DNA of 64,000 bases from Citrobacter freundii (GTDB taxonomy: Bacteria > Pseudomonadota > Gammaproteobacteria > Enterobacterales > Enterobacteriaceae), in contig NZ_JAALBX010000008.1 in assembly GCF_011077955.1 (NCBI RefSeq), positions 1 to 64,000 on the forward strand, written 5' to 3'. Under the pieces are notes generated by a model. It saw nothing but the letters and a program-made list of their open reading frames with translations, was not told where the DNA came from and searched no databases. The position numbers were made by a program, and so were the translations under genes. Shown one piece after another: positions 1 to 9,546 of the stretch (positions are counted from its first letter, which is position 1; every line of letters begins with the position of its first letter).

Positions 1-48
1 CCACTAAAAGAGGTGTGAAGGGAAGGCTCTCAGAGTCTGGACTTAGTA

Positions 49-67
49 CGCCCCTATGGGGCGTTTT
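49..67 (+). terminator. Rho-independent terminator-like hairpin
   Basis: A perfect 6-bp GC stem (CGCCCC / GGGGCG) with a 3-nt loop is followed by TTTT. It reads as a terminator for a plus-strand transcript entering from left of the window. What gene it ends cannot be seen. A second hairpin follows directly. Confidence 0.6.
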
Positions 68-72
68 CAATG

Positions 73-97
73 CCACCTGCTATGCAGGTGGTTTTTT
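73..97 (+). terminator. Rho-independent terminator
   Basis: An 8-bp perfect stem (CCACCTGC / GCAGGTGG) with a TAT loop is followed by six T. It lies immediately beyond the srmB stop codon. The T-run is on the plus strand, so it ends a gene coming from the left; for srmB it is only a stem-loop. Confidence 0.7.
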
Positions 98-1421
98 ACT
101 GTGCATTTTCGTTTTTTGCATCGCTTGGTTTGCGGCGTTTACCAATATTTTTACGGTCGCGATGGCGGACTTTAACCCGCGGCTTTTCTTTTTCCTGCTC
201 TTTTTTCTTCTCTTCGCGTTTCGCGAGCGCTTTTTTAGACGGCTTGCCCTGGAGTTTTTCACTCGGCACGCGCGTAGTTGGACGCAGTTCGTCAATGACC
301 CGTGATTTCAGCGGTTCTTTCAAATAACGGCCTACTTTGCCCAGCAGCAAATGGTCGTGCGCTTCCACCAGTGAAATCGCGATGCCCTTACGGCCTGCAC
401 GGCCCGTACGGCCGATACGGTGAAGATAAGTATCAGCGGTGCGCGGCATGTCGAAGTTGAAGACATGGCTGACATCGGGGATATCTATACCGCGCGCCGC
501 CACATCGGTGGCAATCAGCACGTTAACCCGACCATCGGTTAAACGATTAATGGCCTCGGTACGTTTCGCCTGCACCATTTCGCCTTCAAGAAAGCAGTTG
601 TTGATGCCAGCTTCACGCAACCAGCCCGCCAGCTCATGAACGCGCTCACGCTTACGCACAAATACGATGGCGCGCGTGGTATCCGGCTGCTTGAGTAAAT
701 GCACCAGCAGCGCCGTTTTGTGTTCGAGCGTGTCGGCGCGGTAATACCACTGGTGGATTTTTTTACGTTCGCGGGTAGACGGCGTGGCGGAAACTTCTTC
801 CGGCTCGTTGAGCAAACGCTCGGCGAAATCTTTAATCGCGTCGCCTTCAAGCGTAGCGGAGAACAGCATCGTCTGGTTGCGCCAGCGCGTTTCCCCGGCA
901 ATGCGCTCAATATCCTGGGCAAAACCTAAATCCAGCATGCGATCCGCTTCATCAAGGATCAGCGTTTCTACGGCGCGGCAGTCAAAGTTTTCTTCTTTGA
1001 TGTATTGCAACAGACGGCCTGTGGTCGCGACCACAATGTCCTGGTTTTCGCTGAACACTTCGGCGTGGTTCATATAAGCCACGCCGCCGGTGATGGTGGC
1101 GATATCCAGATGGGTATGCGCCGCCAGTTCACGCGCATGTTCCGCCACCTGCACCGCGAGCTCACGGGTCGGCGTTAAAATCAGAATGCGCGGCGGACCG
1201 GATTTCTTACGAGGAAAGTCGAGTAAATGCTGCAACACCGGCAGCAGATACGCCGCCGTTTTACCGGTGCCTGTCGGCGCAGAACCGAGCACATCACGCC
1301 CTTCCAGGGCAGGCGGAATGGCGGCAGCCTGAATGGCTGTCGGGCGAGTGAAGCCTTTATCCTGAAGGGCTTTCAGCAGGCTTTCATCAAGTTCAAGTTC
1401 GGAAAAAGTGGTTACAGTCAT
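96..1421 (-). CDS. srmB: ATP-dependent RNA helicase SrmB
   Basis: A 441-residue DEAD-box RNA helicase. In E. coli SrmB acts early in assembly of the 50S ribosomal subunit. The usual motifs are visible in order: the Walker A segment SAPTGTGKT, the DEAD box in LILDEADRMLD, SAT, and the motif VI region HRIGRTGRAGRKG. A Lys/Arg-rich tail of about 60 residues follows the helicase core, as in the family. It is divergent from trmN6 across about 130 bp, which is the E. coli arrangement. Confidence 0.97.
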   Translation of the reverse strand: MTVTTFSELELDESLLKALQDKGFTRPTAIQAAAIPPALEGRDVLGSAPTGTGKTAAYLLPVLQHLLDFPRKKSGPPRILILTPTRELAVQVAEHARELAAHTHLDIATITGGVAYMNHAEVFSENQDIVVATTGRLLQYIKEENFDCRAVETLILDEADRMLDLGFAQDIERIAGETRWRNQTMLFSATLEGDAIKDFAERLLNEPEEVSATPSTRERKKIHQWYYRADTLEHKTALLVHLLKQPDTTRAIVFVRKRERVHELAGWLREAGINNCFLEGEMVQAKRTEAINRLTDGRVNVLIATDVAARGIDIPDVSHVFNFDMPRTADTYLHRIGRTGRAGRKGIAISLVEAHDHLLLGKVGRYLKEPLKSRVIDELRPTTRVPSEKLQGKPSKKALAKREEKKKEQEKEKPRVKVRHRDRKNIGKRRKPSDAKNENAQ

Positions 1422-1551
1422 TTTCTACCTCAGTGTGGGCCGCCGATTATAGACGTTAAGGCAGCAATGTTCATCACTTAGTGTGGTTATGCTCTTTTCG
1501 AGGCGAATGCTTTACCCTATGCTACAACGGTTTCCCTGTCAGGTTGTAATA

Positions 1552-2286
1552 ATGCCAACTACTAAAATGCCTCTTCGTCGTGATGGTTTCACCTTTAAAC
1601 AATTTTTCGTAGCGCATGACCGGTGTGCAATGAAAGTCGGTACGGACGGTATTTTACTGGGTGCCTGGGCGCCTGTAGCGGGTGTAAAACGCATTCTGGA
1701 TATTGGCACCGGCAGCGGTTTAATCGCCCTGATGCTGGCTCAGCGTGCAAATGAGGCACTAATCGATGCGGTCGAAATGGATCCGCTTGCGGCAGAACAG
1801 GCTGCGGAAAATGCCAGCGCATCGCCATGGAGTGCACGTATCCATATCCATCAGGCGGATTTTTTAACCTGGACGCCAGACGCCTCCCATCGTTATGACC
1901 TGATTGTCAGCAATCCGCCTTTTTATGATAAAGGCGTCGAGTGCAGCTCATCGCAGCGAGAATTAGCGCGCTACAACACCTCGCTTGAACACGAAGCGCT
2001 GCTGCGCGGTGCGGCGCAGTTGATTACCGAGGAGGGGAGCTTTTGCGTGGTGTTACCGGAATCGACAGGTACCGCATTTACTCATAAAGCGCAGGAGATG
2101 GGCTGGCATATACGGTTAAGAACCGATGTCTGCGACAATGAGACGCGTCTGCCTCATCGGGTATTGCTGGCATTCTCGCCAACCCCGGGAGAACTGTTTG
2201 TCGATCGTATTGCGATTCGTGGGCCAGACCAGCGCTATTCTGATGCCTGGTGCGGTCTGACCCAGGATTTCTATTTATTTATGTGA
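1552..2286 (+). CDS. trmN6: tRNA1(Val) adenine-37 N6-methyltransferase
   Basis: A 244-residue SAM-dependent methyltransferase (formerly YfiC) that modifies A37 of tRNA1(Val). The SAM-binding loop [15 protein letters not shown] and the catalytic NPPF motif of N6-adenine methylases ([10 protein letters not shown]) are present. I place the start at the ATG at 1552, because the segment just after it ([20 protein letters not shown]) matches the start of the E. coli protein; an upstream in-frame extension looks non-coding. Its 3' end overlaps the convergent nadB gene by 16 bp. Confidence 0.95.
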   Translation: MPTTKMPLRRDGFTFKQFFVAHDRCAMKVGTDGILLGAWAPVAGVKRILDIGTGSGLIALMLAQRANEALIDAVEMDPLAAEQAAENASASPWSARIHIHQADFLTWTPDASHRYDLIVSNPPFYDKGVECSSSQRELARYNTSLEHEALLRGAAQLITEEGSFCVVLPESTGTAFTHKAQEMGWHIRLRTDVCDNETRLPHRVLLAFSPTPGELFVDRIAIRGPDQRYSDAWCGLTQDFYLFM

Positions 2287-3890
2287 ACCAGCGGCGAGAG
2301 CACGGAAGGCCCGGATTGCTCCTGAAGCTCAGGATAATCGAGTGTGTAATGCAAGCCACGGCTCTCTTTACGCATCATGGCGCAGCGTATGATCAACTCG
2401 GCGACCTGCACTAAATTTCGCAACTCAAGCAGGTTATTCGACACGCGAAAGTTTGCGTAATACTCGTCGATTTCCTGCTGTAACATCGTAACGCGGCGCA
2501 ATGCGCGTTCCAGGCGGCGCGTCGTACGCACAATCCCGACATAGTCCCACATAAACAACCGCAATTCGTGCCAGTTATGCTGAAGCACCACCAGTTCATC
2601 GGCATTTTCTACACGGCTTTCATCCCAGGCGGGAAGCTTTTTCGCTTCACGTGCAAAAGGCAGGCGTTTTTGAATATCTTCTGCCGCCGACCAGCCATAG
2701 ACGAGGCATTCCAGCAGCGAGTTTGAAGCCATCCGATTAGCGCCGTGTAACCCTGTATAGGTCACCTCGCCAATGGCATAGAGCCCGTCAACATCCGTGC
2801 GACCATGTTCATCTACCATCACGCCGCCGCAGGTATAATGCGCGGCAGGGACAATTGGCACCGGGTCGCGGGTTAAATCGAGACCTAGTCCAAGCAGCTT
2901 TTCGTAAATCATCGGGAAATGCTGACGCACGAATTCCGCAGGTTTATGGCTGATATCAAGATACATGCAATCTGCGCCCAGCCTTTTCATTTCATGGTCG
3001 ATGGCGCGCGCCACGATGTCACGCGGGGCTAATTCCGCACGCTCATCAAAATCGGGCATAAAGCGGGAACCATCAGGACGCTTAAGGTAAGCGCCTTCGC
3101 CCCGCAGCGCTTCCGTCAGCAGGAAGTTGCGTGCCTGAGGGTGAAACAGAGCCGTCGGATGGAACTGATTGAATTCCAGATTAGCAACGCGGCAGCCCGC
3201 GCGCCATGCCATGGCGATACCATCGCCGGAGGAGATATCCGGGTTGGTAGTGTATTGATAAACTTTCGAAGCGCCACCCGTTGCCAGCACCACCGCTTTG
3301 GCGCGACACGTTTCGACTTCTTCTTTATTACGATTCCATACCCAGGCACCGACTACGCGCCGCGTACCTGGCAGGCCGATTTTGTCAGAAATAATTAAAT
3401 CAACCGCATTGCTGCGCTCAATAATGCGGATGTTCGGGTGCGCTAACGCTTTGCCAACCAGCGTAGTCTCAACTTCTCTGCCCGTAGCGTCAGCGGCATG
3501 GAGGATACGGCGATGGCTATGGCCGCCTTCGCGCGTCAGGTGATAGTTCTCCTCGCCGTTCGGTCGAACTTCGGTATCAAAGAGCACGCCTTGATCGATA
3601 AGCCATTGTACGCAGTGACGGGCATTGCTGGCGACGAACTCTACCGCGTCGCGATCGCAGATTCCCGCACCGGCGATAAGCGTATCTTCCACATGGGATT
3701 GAATGCTGTCCATTTCATCGAAGACTGCCGCAATACCGCCCTGCGCATAAAGGGTCGACCCTTCATTTACCGGCCCTTTACTGAGAACCATAACCTGGCA
3801 GTTATCCGCCAGGCGAAGTGCGAGGGAAAGACCCGCTGCACCGCTACCGATAATCAGTACGTCACAATTCAATTGGGATGTCGTGTTCAT
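2271..3890 (-). CDS. nadB: L-aspartate oxidase
   Basis: A 539-residue FAD flavoprotein that oxidises L-aspartate to iminoaspartate, the first step of de novo NAD synthesis; NadA then makes quinolinate. The N-terminal dinucleotide-binding motif [14 protein letters not shown] is clear, and the succinate-dehydrogenase-like core includes HPTALFHP and ALRGEGAYL. The start at 3890 ([15 protein letters not shown]) gives the E. coli length. A NadR operator lies six bases upstream of the start codon. Confidence 0.97.
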   Translation of the reverse strand: MNTTSQLNCDVLIIGSGAAGLSLALRLADNCQVMVLSKGPVNEGSTLYAQGGIAAVFDEMDSIQSHVEDTLIAGAGICDRDAVEFVASNARHCVQWLIDQGVLFDTEVRPNGEENYHLTREGGHSHRRILHAADATGREVETTLVGKALAHPNIRIIERSNAVDLIISDKIGLPGTRRVVGAWVWNRNKEEVETCRAKAVVLATGGASKVYQYTTNPDISSGDGIAMAWRAGCRVANLEFNQFHPTALFHPQARNFLLTEALRGEGAYLKRPDGSRFMPDFDERAELAPRDIVARAIDHEMKRLGADCMYLDISHKPAEFVRQHFPMIYEKLLGLGLDLTRDPVPIVPAAHYTCGGVMVDEHGRTDVDGLYAIGEVTYTGLHGANRMASNSLLECLVYGWSAAEDIQKRLPFAREAKKLPAWDESRVENADELVVLQHNWHELRLFMWDYVGIVRTTRRLERALRRVTMLQQEIDEYYANFRVSNNLLELRNLVQVAELIIRCAMMRKESRGLHYTLDYPELQEQSGPSVLSPLVHINK

Positions 3891-3895
3891 AGCTT

Positions 3896-3913
3896 TGTTT
3901 AATTTACTAAACA
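3896..3913. promoter_or_regulatory. NadR operator of nadB
   Basis: The site reads TGTTTA-N6-TAAACA, an exact match to the known NadR consensus. It sits just upstream of the nadB start codon. In E. coli, NadR represses nadB and nadA when NAD is plentiful, so the same control is inferred here. Confidence 0.8.
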
Positions 3914-4209
3914 GTGTTTGCGCAGCATAGCACCGTAATCGCCAATAAATCACATATTTTTTGCGTGAGGTTGTAGGCGCTAAACAAAGCGAACAAAAAC
4001 CACACGCATGGAAAATGGCTCAAAAACGTTAAAAATAATTGCGAAGCAGATCGTTAGCCTACGATTAAAGAGTGAAAAAAAGGCGTGCTTGCGTTACTCT
4101 TCACCCGGATTAGCGAGCTTGAAACAACAGCGCTAGCCTTATATACGCGGATCCAAAATGAATCAAAATGAACGATCCGGAAAAAGCTGACGAAAAACAA
4201 AGGCGTAAC

Positions 4210-4238
4210 GGAACTTTACCCGTTAATGAGAATCCAAT
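4210..4238 (+). promoter_or_regulatory. Sigma-E autoregulatory promoter of rpoE
   Basis: A GGAACTT -35 element (4210-4216) is followed after 16 bp by TCCAAT (4233-4238), a good sigma-E promoter. It lies about 80 bp upstream of rpoE and matches the known positive autoregulation of this operon. The rest of the 428-bp nadB-rpoE gap holds the NadR operator and AT-rich leader with only very short reading frames. Confidence 0.75.
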
Positions 4239-4318
4239 ATTCCGCTTGCTCATGATGTGCAGCGTTTAGGTGGTTTCGATTACGCGAGGAAATTAGGTTT
4301 GGGGAGATATTACCTCGG

Positions 4319-4894
4319 ATGAGCGAGCAGTTAACGGATCAGGTCCTTGTTGAGCGGGTCCAGAAGGGAGATCAGAAATCGTTTAACTTACTGGTAGTTC
4401 GCTACCAGCATAAAGTGGCGAGCCTGGTTTCTCGCTATGTGCCATCGGGGGATGTGCCTGATGTAGTACAAGAATCTTTTATCAAGGCCTATCGCGCTTT
4501 GGATTCTTTTCGTGGCGATAGCGCGTTTTATACCTGGCTGTATCGTATCGCCGTAAATACAGCAAAAAATTACCTTGTGGCCCAGGGGCGTCGTCCACCT
4601 TCAAGTGATGTGGACGCCATTGACGCAGAAAATTTCGAAAGTGCAGGCGCATTGAAAGAAATTTCGAACCCTGAGAACTTAATGTTGTCTGAAGAACTGA
4701 AACAGATAGTTTTCCGTACTATTGAGTCGCTCCCGGAAGATTTACGTATGGCAATTACGTTACGGGAGTTGGATGGCCTTAGCTATGAAGAGATAGCCGC
4801 TATCATGGATTGCCCGGTTGGTACGGTACGTTCCCGTATTTTTCGTGCGCGGGAAGCTATTGATAATAAAGTTCAACCGCTCATCCGGCGTTGA
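4319..4894 (+). CDS. rpoE: RNA polymerase sigma-E factor
   Basis: A 191-residue extracytoplasmic-function sigma factor for the envelope stress response. Region 2 (VRYQHKVASLVSRYVP, then DVVQESFIKAYRALDSFRG) and region 4 with its helix-turn-helix (ELDGLSYEEIAAIMDCPVGT) are both present. Length equals the E. coli protein. It heads the rpoE-rseA-rseB-rseC operon, whose next two products control its activity. Confidence 0.98.
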   Translation: MSEQLTDQVLVERVQKGDQKSFNLLVVRYQHKVASLVSRYVPSGDVPDVVQESFIKAYRALDSFRGDSAFYTWLYRIAVNTAKNYLVAQGRRPPSSDVDAIDAENFESAGALKEISNPENLMLSEELKQIVFRTIESLPEDLRMAITLRELDGLSYEEIAAIMDCPVGTVRSRIFRAREAIDNKVQPLIRR

Positions 4895-4925
4895 CGATAG
4901 CGGACTACTGGAAAAGGTATTAGGC

Positions 4926-5573
4926 ATGCAGAAAGAACAACTTTCCGCTTTAATGGATGGTGAGTCTCTGGATAGTGAGGTGCTGGATGCGTTGTCTAAC
5001 GACAAAGCGCTACAGCAGTCATGGGAGAGCTATCACCTCATACGTGACACCTTGCGTGGTGACACGGCTGACGTGATTCACTTCGATATCTCTGCGCGTG
5101 TGATGGCAGCGATTGAAAACGAGCCTGTGCATCGGACCTCGCCGCTCATTCCAGAGTCACAACCAGCTCCGCAACAATGGCAAAAAATGCCGTTCTGGCA
5201 AAAGCTGCGTCCGTGGGCCAGCCAACTTACGCAAATCGGCGTTGCCGCTTGTGTATCTCTGGCTGTCATTATCGGCGTTCAACAGTACAACACACCAAAC
5301 GAAGCAACGGCTCAGCCTGAAGCGCCAGTATTTAATACGCTTCCTATGATGGGGCAAGCCAGCCCGGTAAGCCTGGGTGTGCCTTCTGAAGCAACGGCCA
5401 ACAATGGTCAGCAACAGGTTCAGGAGCAGCGTCGTCGTATTAACGCCATGCTTCAGGACTATGAGCTACAGCGTCGTTTACACGCAGAACAGCTTCAGTT
5501 TGAACAGGCCCAGACTCAGCAAGCCGCTGTGCAGGTGCCAGGAACCCAAACGTTAGGAACTCAACCGCAGTAA
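4926..5573 (+). CDS. rseA: Anti-sigma-E factor RseA
   Basis: A 215-residue inner-membrane anti-sigma factor. The N-terminal part (about residues 1-66) is the cytoplasmic sigma-E binding domain. One membrane segment follows at about residues 103-118 (IGVAACVSLAVIIGV), then a Gln-rich periplasmic part. In E. coli, DegS, RseP and ClpXP degrade it in turn to release sigma-E. The start at 4926 (MQKEQLSALMDGE) agrees with the E. coli start. Its stop overlaps the rseB start (TAATG). Confidence 0.96.
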   Translation: MQKEQLSALMDGESLDSEVLDALSNDKALQQSWESYHLIRDTLRGDTADVIHFDISARVMAAIENEPVHRTSPLIPESQPAPQQWQKMPFWQKLRPWASQLTQIGVAACVSLAVIIGVQQYNTPNEATAQPEAPVFNTLPMMGQASPVSLGVPSEATANNGQQQVQEQRRRINAMLQDYELQRRLHAEQLQFEQAQTQQAAVQVPGTQTLGTQPQ

Positions 5574-6529
5574 TGAAGCAACTTTGGTGTGCTATGTCTT
5601 TAGTGGCTGGCAGCCTGTTATTTTCTGCAAACGCCTCGGCAGATTCATCAACCGAGGCGTTGTTACAGCAAATGACCGAGGCCAGTCAGTCACTTAATTA
5701 TGAATTGGCTTTTATCAGTATTAACAAGCAGGGCGTTGAATCGCTGCGCTATCGTCATGCGCGTCTTGATAACAAGCCGATGGCTCAACTGCTGCAAATG
5801 GACGGGCCGCGCCGGGAAGTTGTTCAGCGCGGTAATGAAGTCAGCTATTTTGAGCCGGGTCTTGAACCCTTCACGCTTAATGGCGACTATATCGTCGATT
5901 CGTTGCCCTCTCTGGTTTACACCGATTTCAAGCGCTTAGCGGCATACTATGATTTTATTGCAGTAGGCAGAACGCGTATCGCTGACCGCTTGTGTGATGT
6001 TATCCGTGTCGTTGCTCGCGACGGAACGCGTTATAGCTACGTCGTATGGCTGGATTCACAAAGTAAATTACCCCTACGTGTTGATCTTCTGGATCGCGAT
6101 GGCGAAACGCTGGAACAATTCCGGGTCATTTCCTTCACCATTAACGATACACCAGCCCCGGTGATGCAGAACCTGGCGAAAGCGACGTTACCGCCGTTGC
6201 TATCGGTGCCGGGATCGGAAAAAGTCAATTTCAACTGGGCGCCGACGTGGTTGCCACAGGGATTCAATGAAATTTCCGGCAGCCGTCGCCCGTTGCCTGG
6301 CGTGGATGTCCCCGTTGAATCCCGGTTGTACACTGATGGATTGTTTAGCTTCTCTGTAAACATTAATCGCGCAAGCGCAGCCAGCACCAGTCAGATGCTG
6401 CGTACCGGTCGTCGAACGGTTAGTTCCGATGTGCGTAATAACGCAGAGATTACCATTGTAGGTGAAGTACCGCCTCAAACCGCTAAACGTATCGCAGACA
6501 GCGTTAAATTCAGGGCCAACCCGCAATGA
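5573..6529 (+). CDS. rseB: Sigma-E regulatory protein RseB
   Basis: A 318-residue periplasmic protein with a clear signal peptide (MKQLWCAMSLVAGSLLFSANA, cleavage expected near residue 23). In E. coli it binds the periplasmic part of RseA, shields it from DegS and senses off-pathway lipopolysaccharide. Length is identical to the E. coli protein. It is translationally coupled to rseA by a one-base overlap and to rseC by a four-base overlap. Confidence 0.96.
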   Translation: MKQLWCAMSLVAGSLLFSANASADSSTEALLQQMTEASQSLNYELAFISINKQGVESLRYRHARLDNKPMAQLLQMDGPRREVVQRGNEVSYFEPGLEPFTLNGDYIVDSLPSLVYTDFKRLAAYYDFIAVGRTRIADRLCDVIRVVARDGTRYSYVVWLDSQSKLPLRVDLLDRDGETLEQFRVISFTINDTPAPVMQNLAKATLPPLLSVPGSEKVNFNWAPTWLPQGFNEISGSRRPLPGVDVPVESRLYTDGLFSFSVNINRASAASTSQMLRTGRRTVSSDVRNNAEITIVGEVPPQTAKRIADSVKFRANPQ

Positions 6530-7008
6530 TGAAAGAATGGGCCACGGTCGTATCGTGGCAAAATGGCGAAGCTATTGTGAACTGCGATGTGAAATCTTCA
6601 TGTAGCAGTTGCGCCTCTCGTTCAGGATGCGGCAGCCGCATCCTGAATAAGCTTGGCCCTCAAACCAGCCATTCGATTATTGTTCCCTGCGAGCAACCGT
6701 TAATTCCGGGTCAAAAAGTTGAACTCGGCATTGCGGAGGGCAGCGTGCTGGGATCGGCGCTGCTGGTTTATATGTCACCACTGGTTGGATTATTTTTGGT
6801 TGCGGGCCTGTTCCAGTGGCTTTTTAGTACCGATATAGCCGCCATGGTGGGTGCGTTGTTGGGTGGTACAGGCGGATTTTTACTGGCAAAAGGCTTATCC
6901 CCGGCGTTAAGTCAGCGTGAGAGATGGCAGCCGGTCGTTTTAAGCATTGGTTTGCCGCCTGACGCGCTGCGCGTGCAAACGTCCACCCCAGATAGCAGCC
7001 AGCCATAA
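6526..7008 (+). CDS. rseC: SoxR-reducing system protein RseC
   Basis: A 160-residue inner-membrane protein. The N-terminal cytoplasmic part has a cysteine cluster (CSSCASRSGCGS); two hydrophobic segments follow at about residues 80-100 and 105-125. RseC is linked to reduction of the SoxR iron-sulfur cluster, with the Rsx complex, and to electron transfer. The start ATG at 6526 overlaps the end of rseB. It is the last gene of the rpoE operon. Confidence 0.94.
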   Translation: MMKEWATVVSWQNGEAIVNCDVKSSCSSCASRSGCGSRILNKLGPQTSHSIIVPCEQPLIPGQKVELGIAEGSVLGSALLVYMSPLVGLFLVAGLFQWLFSTDIAAMVGALLGGTGGFLLAKGLSPALSQRERWQPVVLSIGLPPDALRVQTSTPDSSQP

Positions 7009-7748
7009 GCCTGCAGCTACTGTCTCAATCATAATCTATCCTCTTGGCTGCCAGTTTTCATTTTGTCTGGCAGGCAAAAATAATCCATGCATGCCTGCCT
7101 CCAGATAAAATAATGTCGCTTAAGTTAAATTCGCTAAATTTATCCGAAGGCGTGTACGAGCCAAATCTAAAGTAAATGATGAGGGAAACTAATACGTATA
7201 TTTCGTTTCATCACTGAAATAACAAAGCCCATCCTTTAAAGCTTAAATAACAATGAACGTTTAAACCAGTTATCGCTAATAAAGATAATATGGCGCCGCG
7301 CTTGCGGGATGTTCATTATGATTCAAATATACCCTAATAGTTGTGCAGAGTATGAATAACGCGCTTTTCAACCTGCCAGAAAAAGTAGGTGATGTGCAAT
7401 GAACCCCACCCCACGTGCTTTGTCATATAACTGACATATGGCCCTTACGCTGCTACTCCATACCCCGTTTTTGGTAGGGTAATAAAAAGCCATTAATTTA
7501 CCTTAGGCGAGGATTTATTCTAAATAAGGTATTATCTTTATTACCAATTTGTAAATTTAAGCGGTGGCTTTCGTTAATTAACGTTATTTTTAGATGCGCC
7601 TATTTACAGTCAAAACAAATACGTTGAAAATTCGCGGGGCGCAGCAAAACGCGTTTTTATTTAAATCAATAATAATCTATTTGAAAAACTTATCGCACCC
7701 AGTCAGGGGATATATGAGTGAACACGTATTGTTAACGGGAGACAGGTT
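7009..7748. other. 740-bp AT-rich intergenic region
   Basis: No convincing gene is seen on either strand. An imperfect hairpin at about 7044-7073 (GCTGCCAG / CTGGCAGG arms) lies soon after rseC and may help end the rpoE operon, although it lacks a T-run. The remainder is AT-rich and presumably carries the promoter of the chemoreceptor gene. I looked for a flagellar sigma-28 promoter and did not find a convincing one. Confidence 0.5.
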
Positions 7749-9284
7749 ATGAGAATAAACAACCCTGTCACTCAACATGAATATTTGCTTAGCGATGATG
7801 CGACATTAATGTCCACCACCGATACGCAGAGTTATATCACTTATGCCAACTCTGCCTTTATCGAATCCAGCGGCTTTAGCGAAGCGGATTTAGTAGGGCA
7901 GCCTCATAATCATATTCGCCATCCGGATATGCCACCCGAAGCCTTTGCTGACATGTGGTTCACCCTCAAGCAGGGTGAAAGCTGGACAGGACTTGTAAAA
8001 AATCGGCGTAAAAACGGCGATTACTACTGGGTGCGCGCCAACGTCACACCGGTTTATCGTAATGAAACGCTCACGGGTTATATTTCCGTGCGTAACGTAC
8101 CCACCCGCGAAGAAATCCAGACGGCAGAACAGCTTTATCAGGCGGTAAATGAAAAACGCGCTGGAAGTTTACGCTTTTTCAAAGGGCTGGTGGTACGCGG
8201 CAAATGGCTTCGCCCATTGTCATTACTACAAAAAATATCGGTGGCGTGGCGACTCGGATTACCATTGGTGGTATTCACGTTAATAACGCTGTTATTGCCG
8301 TTAGCGGGGCTTAACTATGGCGTACAGGCATTACTTACCGTAGTAGCGGCCGGCGTAGCAGGTTGGTTTATGCAGACGCAGATCACGCGTCCGCTGAGAA
8401 CGATCGTAAGCCAGATGCAAAAAATCGTTTCCGGGCGCAAAGCCGGGAACGTACATTTCAATCGCGTTGATGAAATCGGCAAAATAATGCGCCTGGTTAA
8501 TCAGGCCGGGTTAAACCTTCATTCTTTGGTCAATGACGTAAGTGTGCAGGCGAGCGGTATTAGCGAAATTAGCCAGCAGCTTGAAGTTAACAGTACGACA
8601 TTGAATGAGCGGGCTGACGAAACCTCAGCGCAACTGCAACAAACTGCGGCGGCTATCGAAGAGATCACCAGTGCCGTGCAGCAAACGGCAGCCACGTCTG
8701 AAACCACCATCGCAATGGCGGAAAGAACCAGTATTGTCGCGCAGGAAGGCGCGGCGGTGATGGAAGAAACCATTGATGTGATGAAGTCGATTTCAAAAAT
8801 CAGCGATCAGATCGTGGATATCATCGGCGTCATTGACAGCATCGCGTTCCAGACCAATATTCTTGCGCTTAACGCAGCGGTAGAAGCGGCACGAGCAGGC
8901 GCGTCCGGTAAAGGTTTTGCGGTCGTCGCCTCAGAAGTTCGCAACCTCGCCCAGCACTCTGCTTCATCGGCAAAAGAAATTAAGACGCTGATAGATCGCA
9001 ATGTGCAAAGCGTACGTTCAGGCGTAGAAATGGTTGAGCTCGCGGAAAAACATATCAGTGAAATGGCGGGTGAGATTCGCCAGATGTCGCAACTGATAAA
9101 AGAAGTCGGTCATGCGACTGGCGAGCAAACCAGCGCGTTGAGTCTGATTAATGAGTCGGTGTCACAAATTGAAACCATGTCGAAAAATAATGCCGATATG
9201 GTGGCTTATTCCACGCAGATAGCAGGCGATCTGAACCGACGCGGTAATCGTCTTACCAGTGCGATCAACGTGTTCGGCGGGTAA
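7749..9284 (+). CDS. Aer-like PAS-domain methyl-accepting chemotaxis protein
   Basis: A 511-residue chemoreceptor of the aerotaxis-receptor type. A PAS domain occupies about residues 20-115 and includes YITYANSAFIESSGF and GQPHNHIRHPDMP, closely like the FAD-binding PAS of E. coli Aer. A hydrophobic membrane segment lies at about 170-210, then a HAMP linker and a methyl-accepting signalling domain with the hallmark IAFQTNILALNAAVEAARAG. The C-terminus lacks the NWETF-type tether. No such gene lies between rseC and lepA in E. coli, so this is probably an accessory paralogue. Redox or oxygen sensing is inferred from the PAS similarity only. Confidence 0.88.
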   Translation: MRINNPVTQHEYLLSDDATLMSTTDTQSYITYANSAFIESSGFSEADLVGQPHNHIRHPDMPPEAFADMWFTLKQGESWTGLVKNRRKNGDYYWVRANVTPVYRNETLTGYISVRNVPTREEIQTAEQLYQAVNEKRAGSLRFFKGLVVRGKWLRPLSLLQKISVAWRLGLPLVVFTLITLLLPLAGLNYGVQALLTVVAAGVAGWFMQTQITRPLRTIVSQMQKIVSGRKAGNVHFNRVDEIGKIMRLVNQAGLNLHSLVNDVSVQASGISEISQQLEVNSTTLNERADETSAQLQQTAAAIEEITSAVQQTAATSETTIAMAERTSIVAQEGAAVMEETIDVMKSISKISDQIVDIIGVIDSIAFQTNILALNAAVEAARAGASGKGFAVVASEVRNLAQHSASSAKEIKTLIDRNVQSVRSGVEMVELAEKHISEMAGEIRQMSQLIKEVGHATGEQTSALSLINESVSQIETMSKNNADMVAYSTQIAGDLNRRGNRLTSAINVFGG

Positions 9285-9546
9285 CGCTTTACTACTTTCG
9301 TCGGGTAACACACCCTTTCGCGGCTAACGGAATGGCCGCGATTTCCCTTCTTTACCTGGTTTCTCCGCTCTTCTTGTCATAACTCATGGCGCGTCAACAT
9401 CAACGGGAAATCATCCTATGCTGACGATTTGGCCGCTACAGTGTAATATGCACGCCAATGTACGGATTGGCCGCTGCCACGATGTGTTAGCCGTTTAATC
9501 CATTAACTGACAATCGCTCTGCGTTAGGGTTAAAAAATCCTCATTT

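Noticed and set aside
4168-4322. Short leader frames before rpoE (a 33-codon frame from 4168 to 4269, and a frame ending in TGA that overlaps the rpoE start)
   Set aside because: E. coli has a leader peptide gene (rseD) before rpoE, but I cannot match these frames to it, and the first would start upstream of the sigma-E transcript. Not supported enough to annotate.
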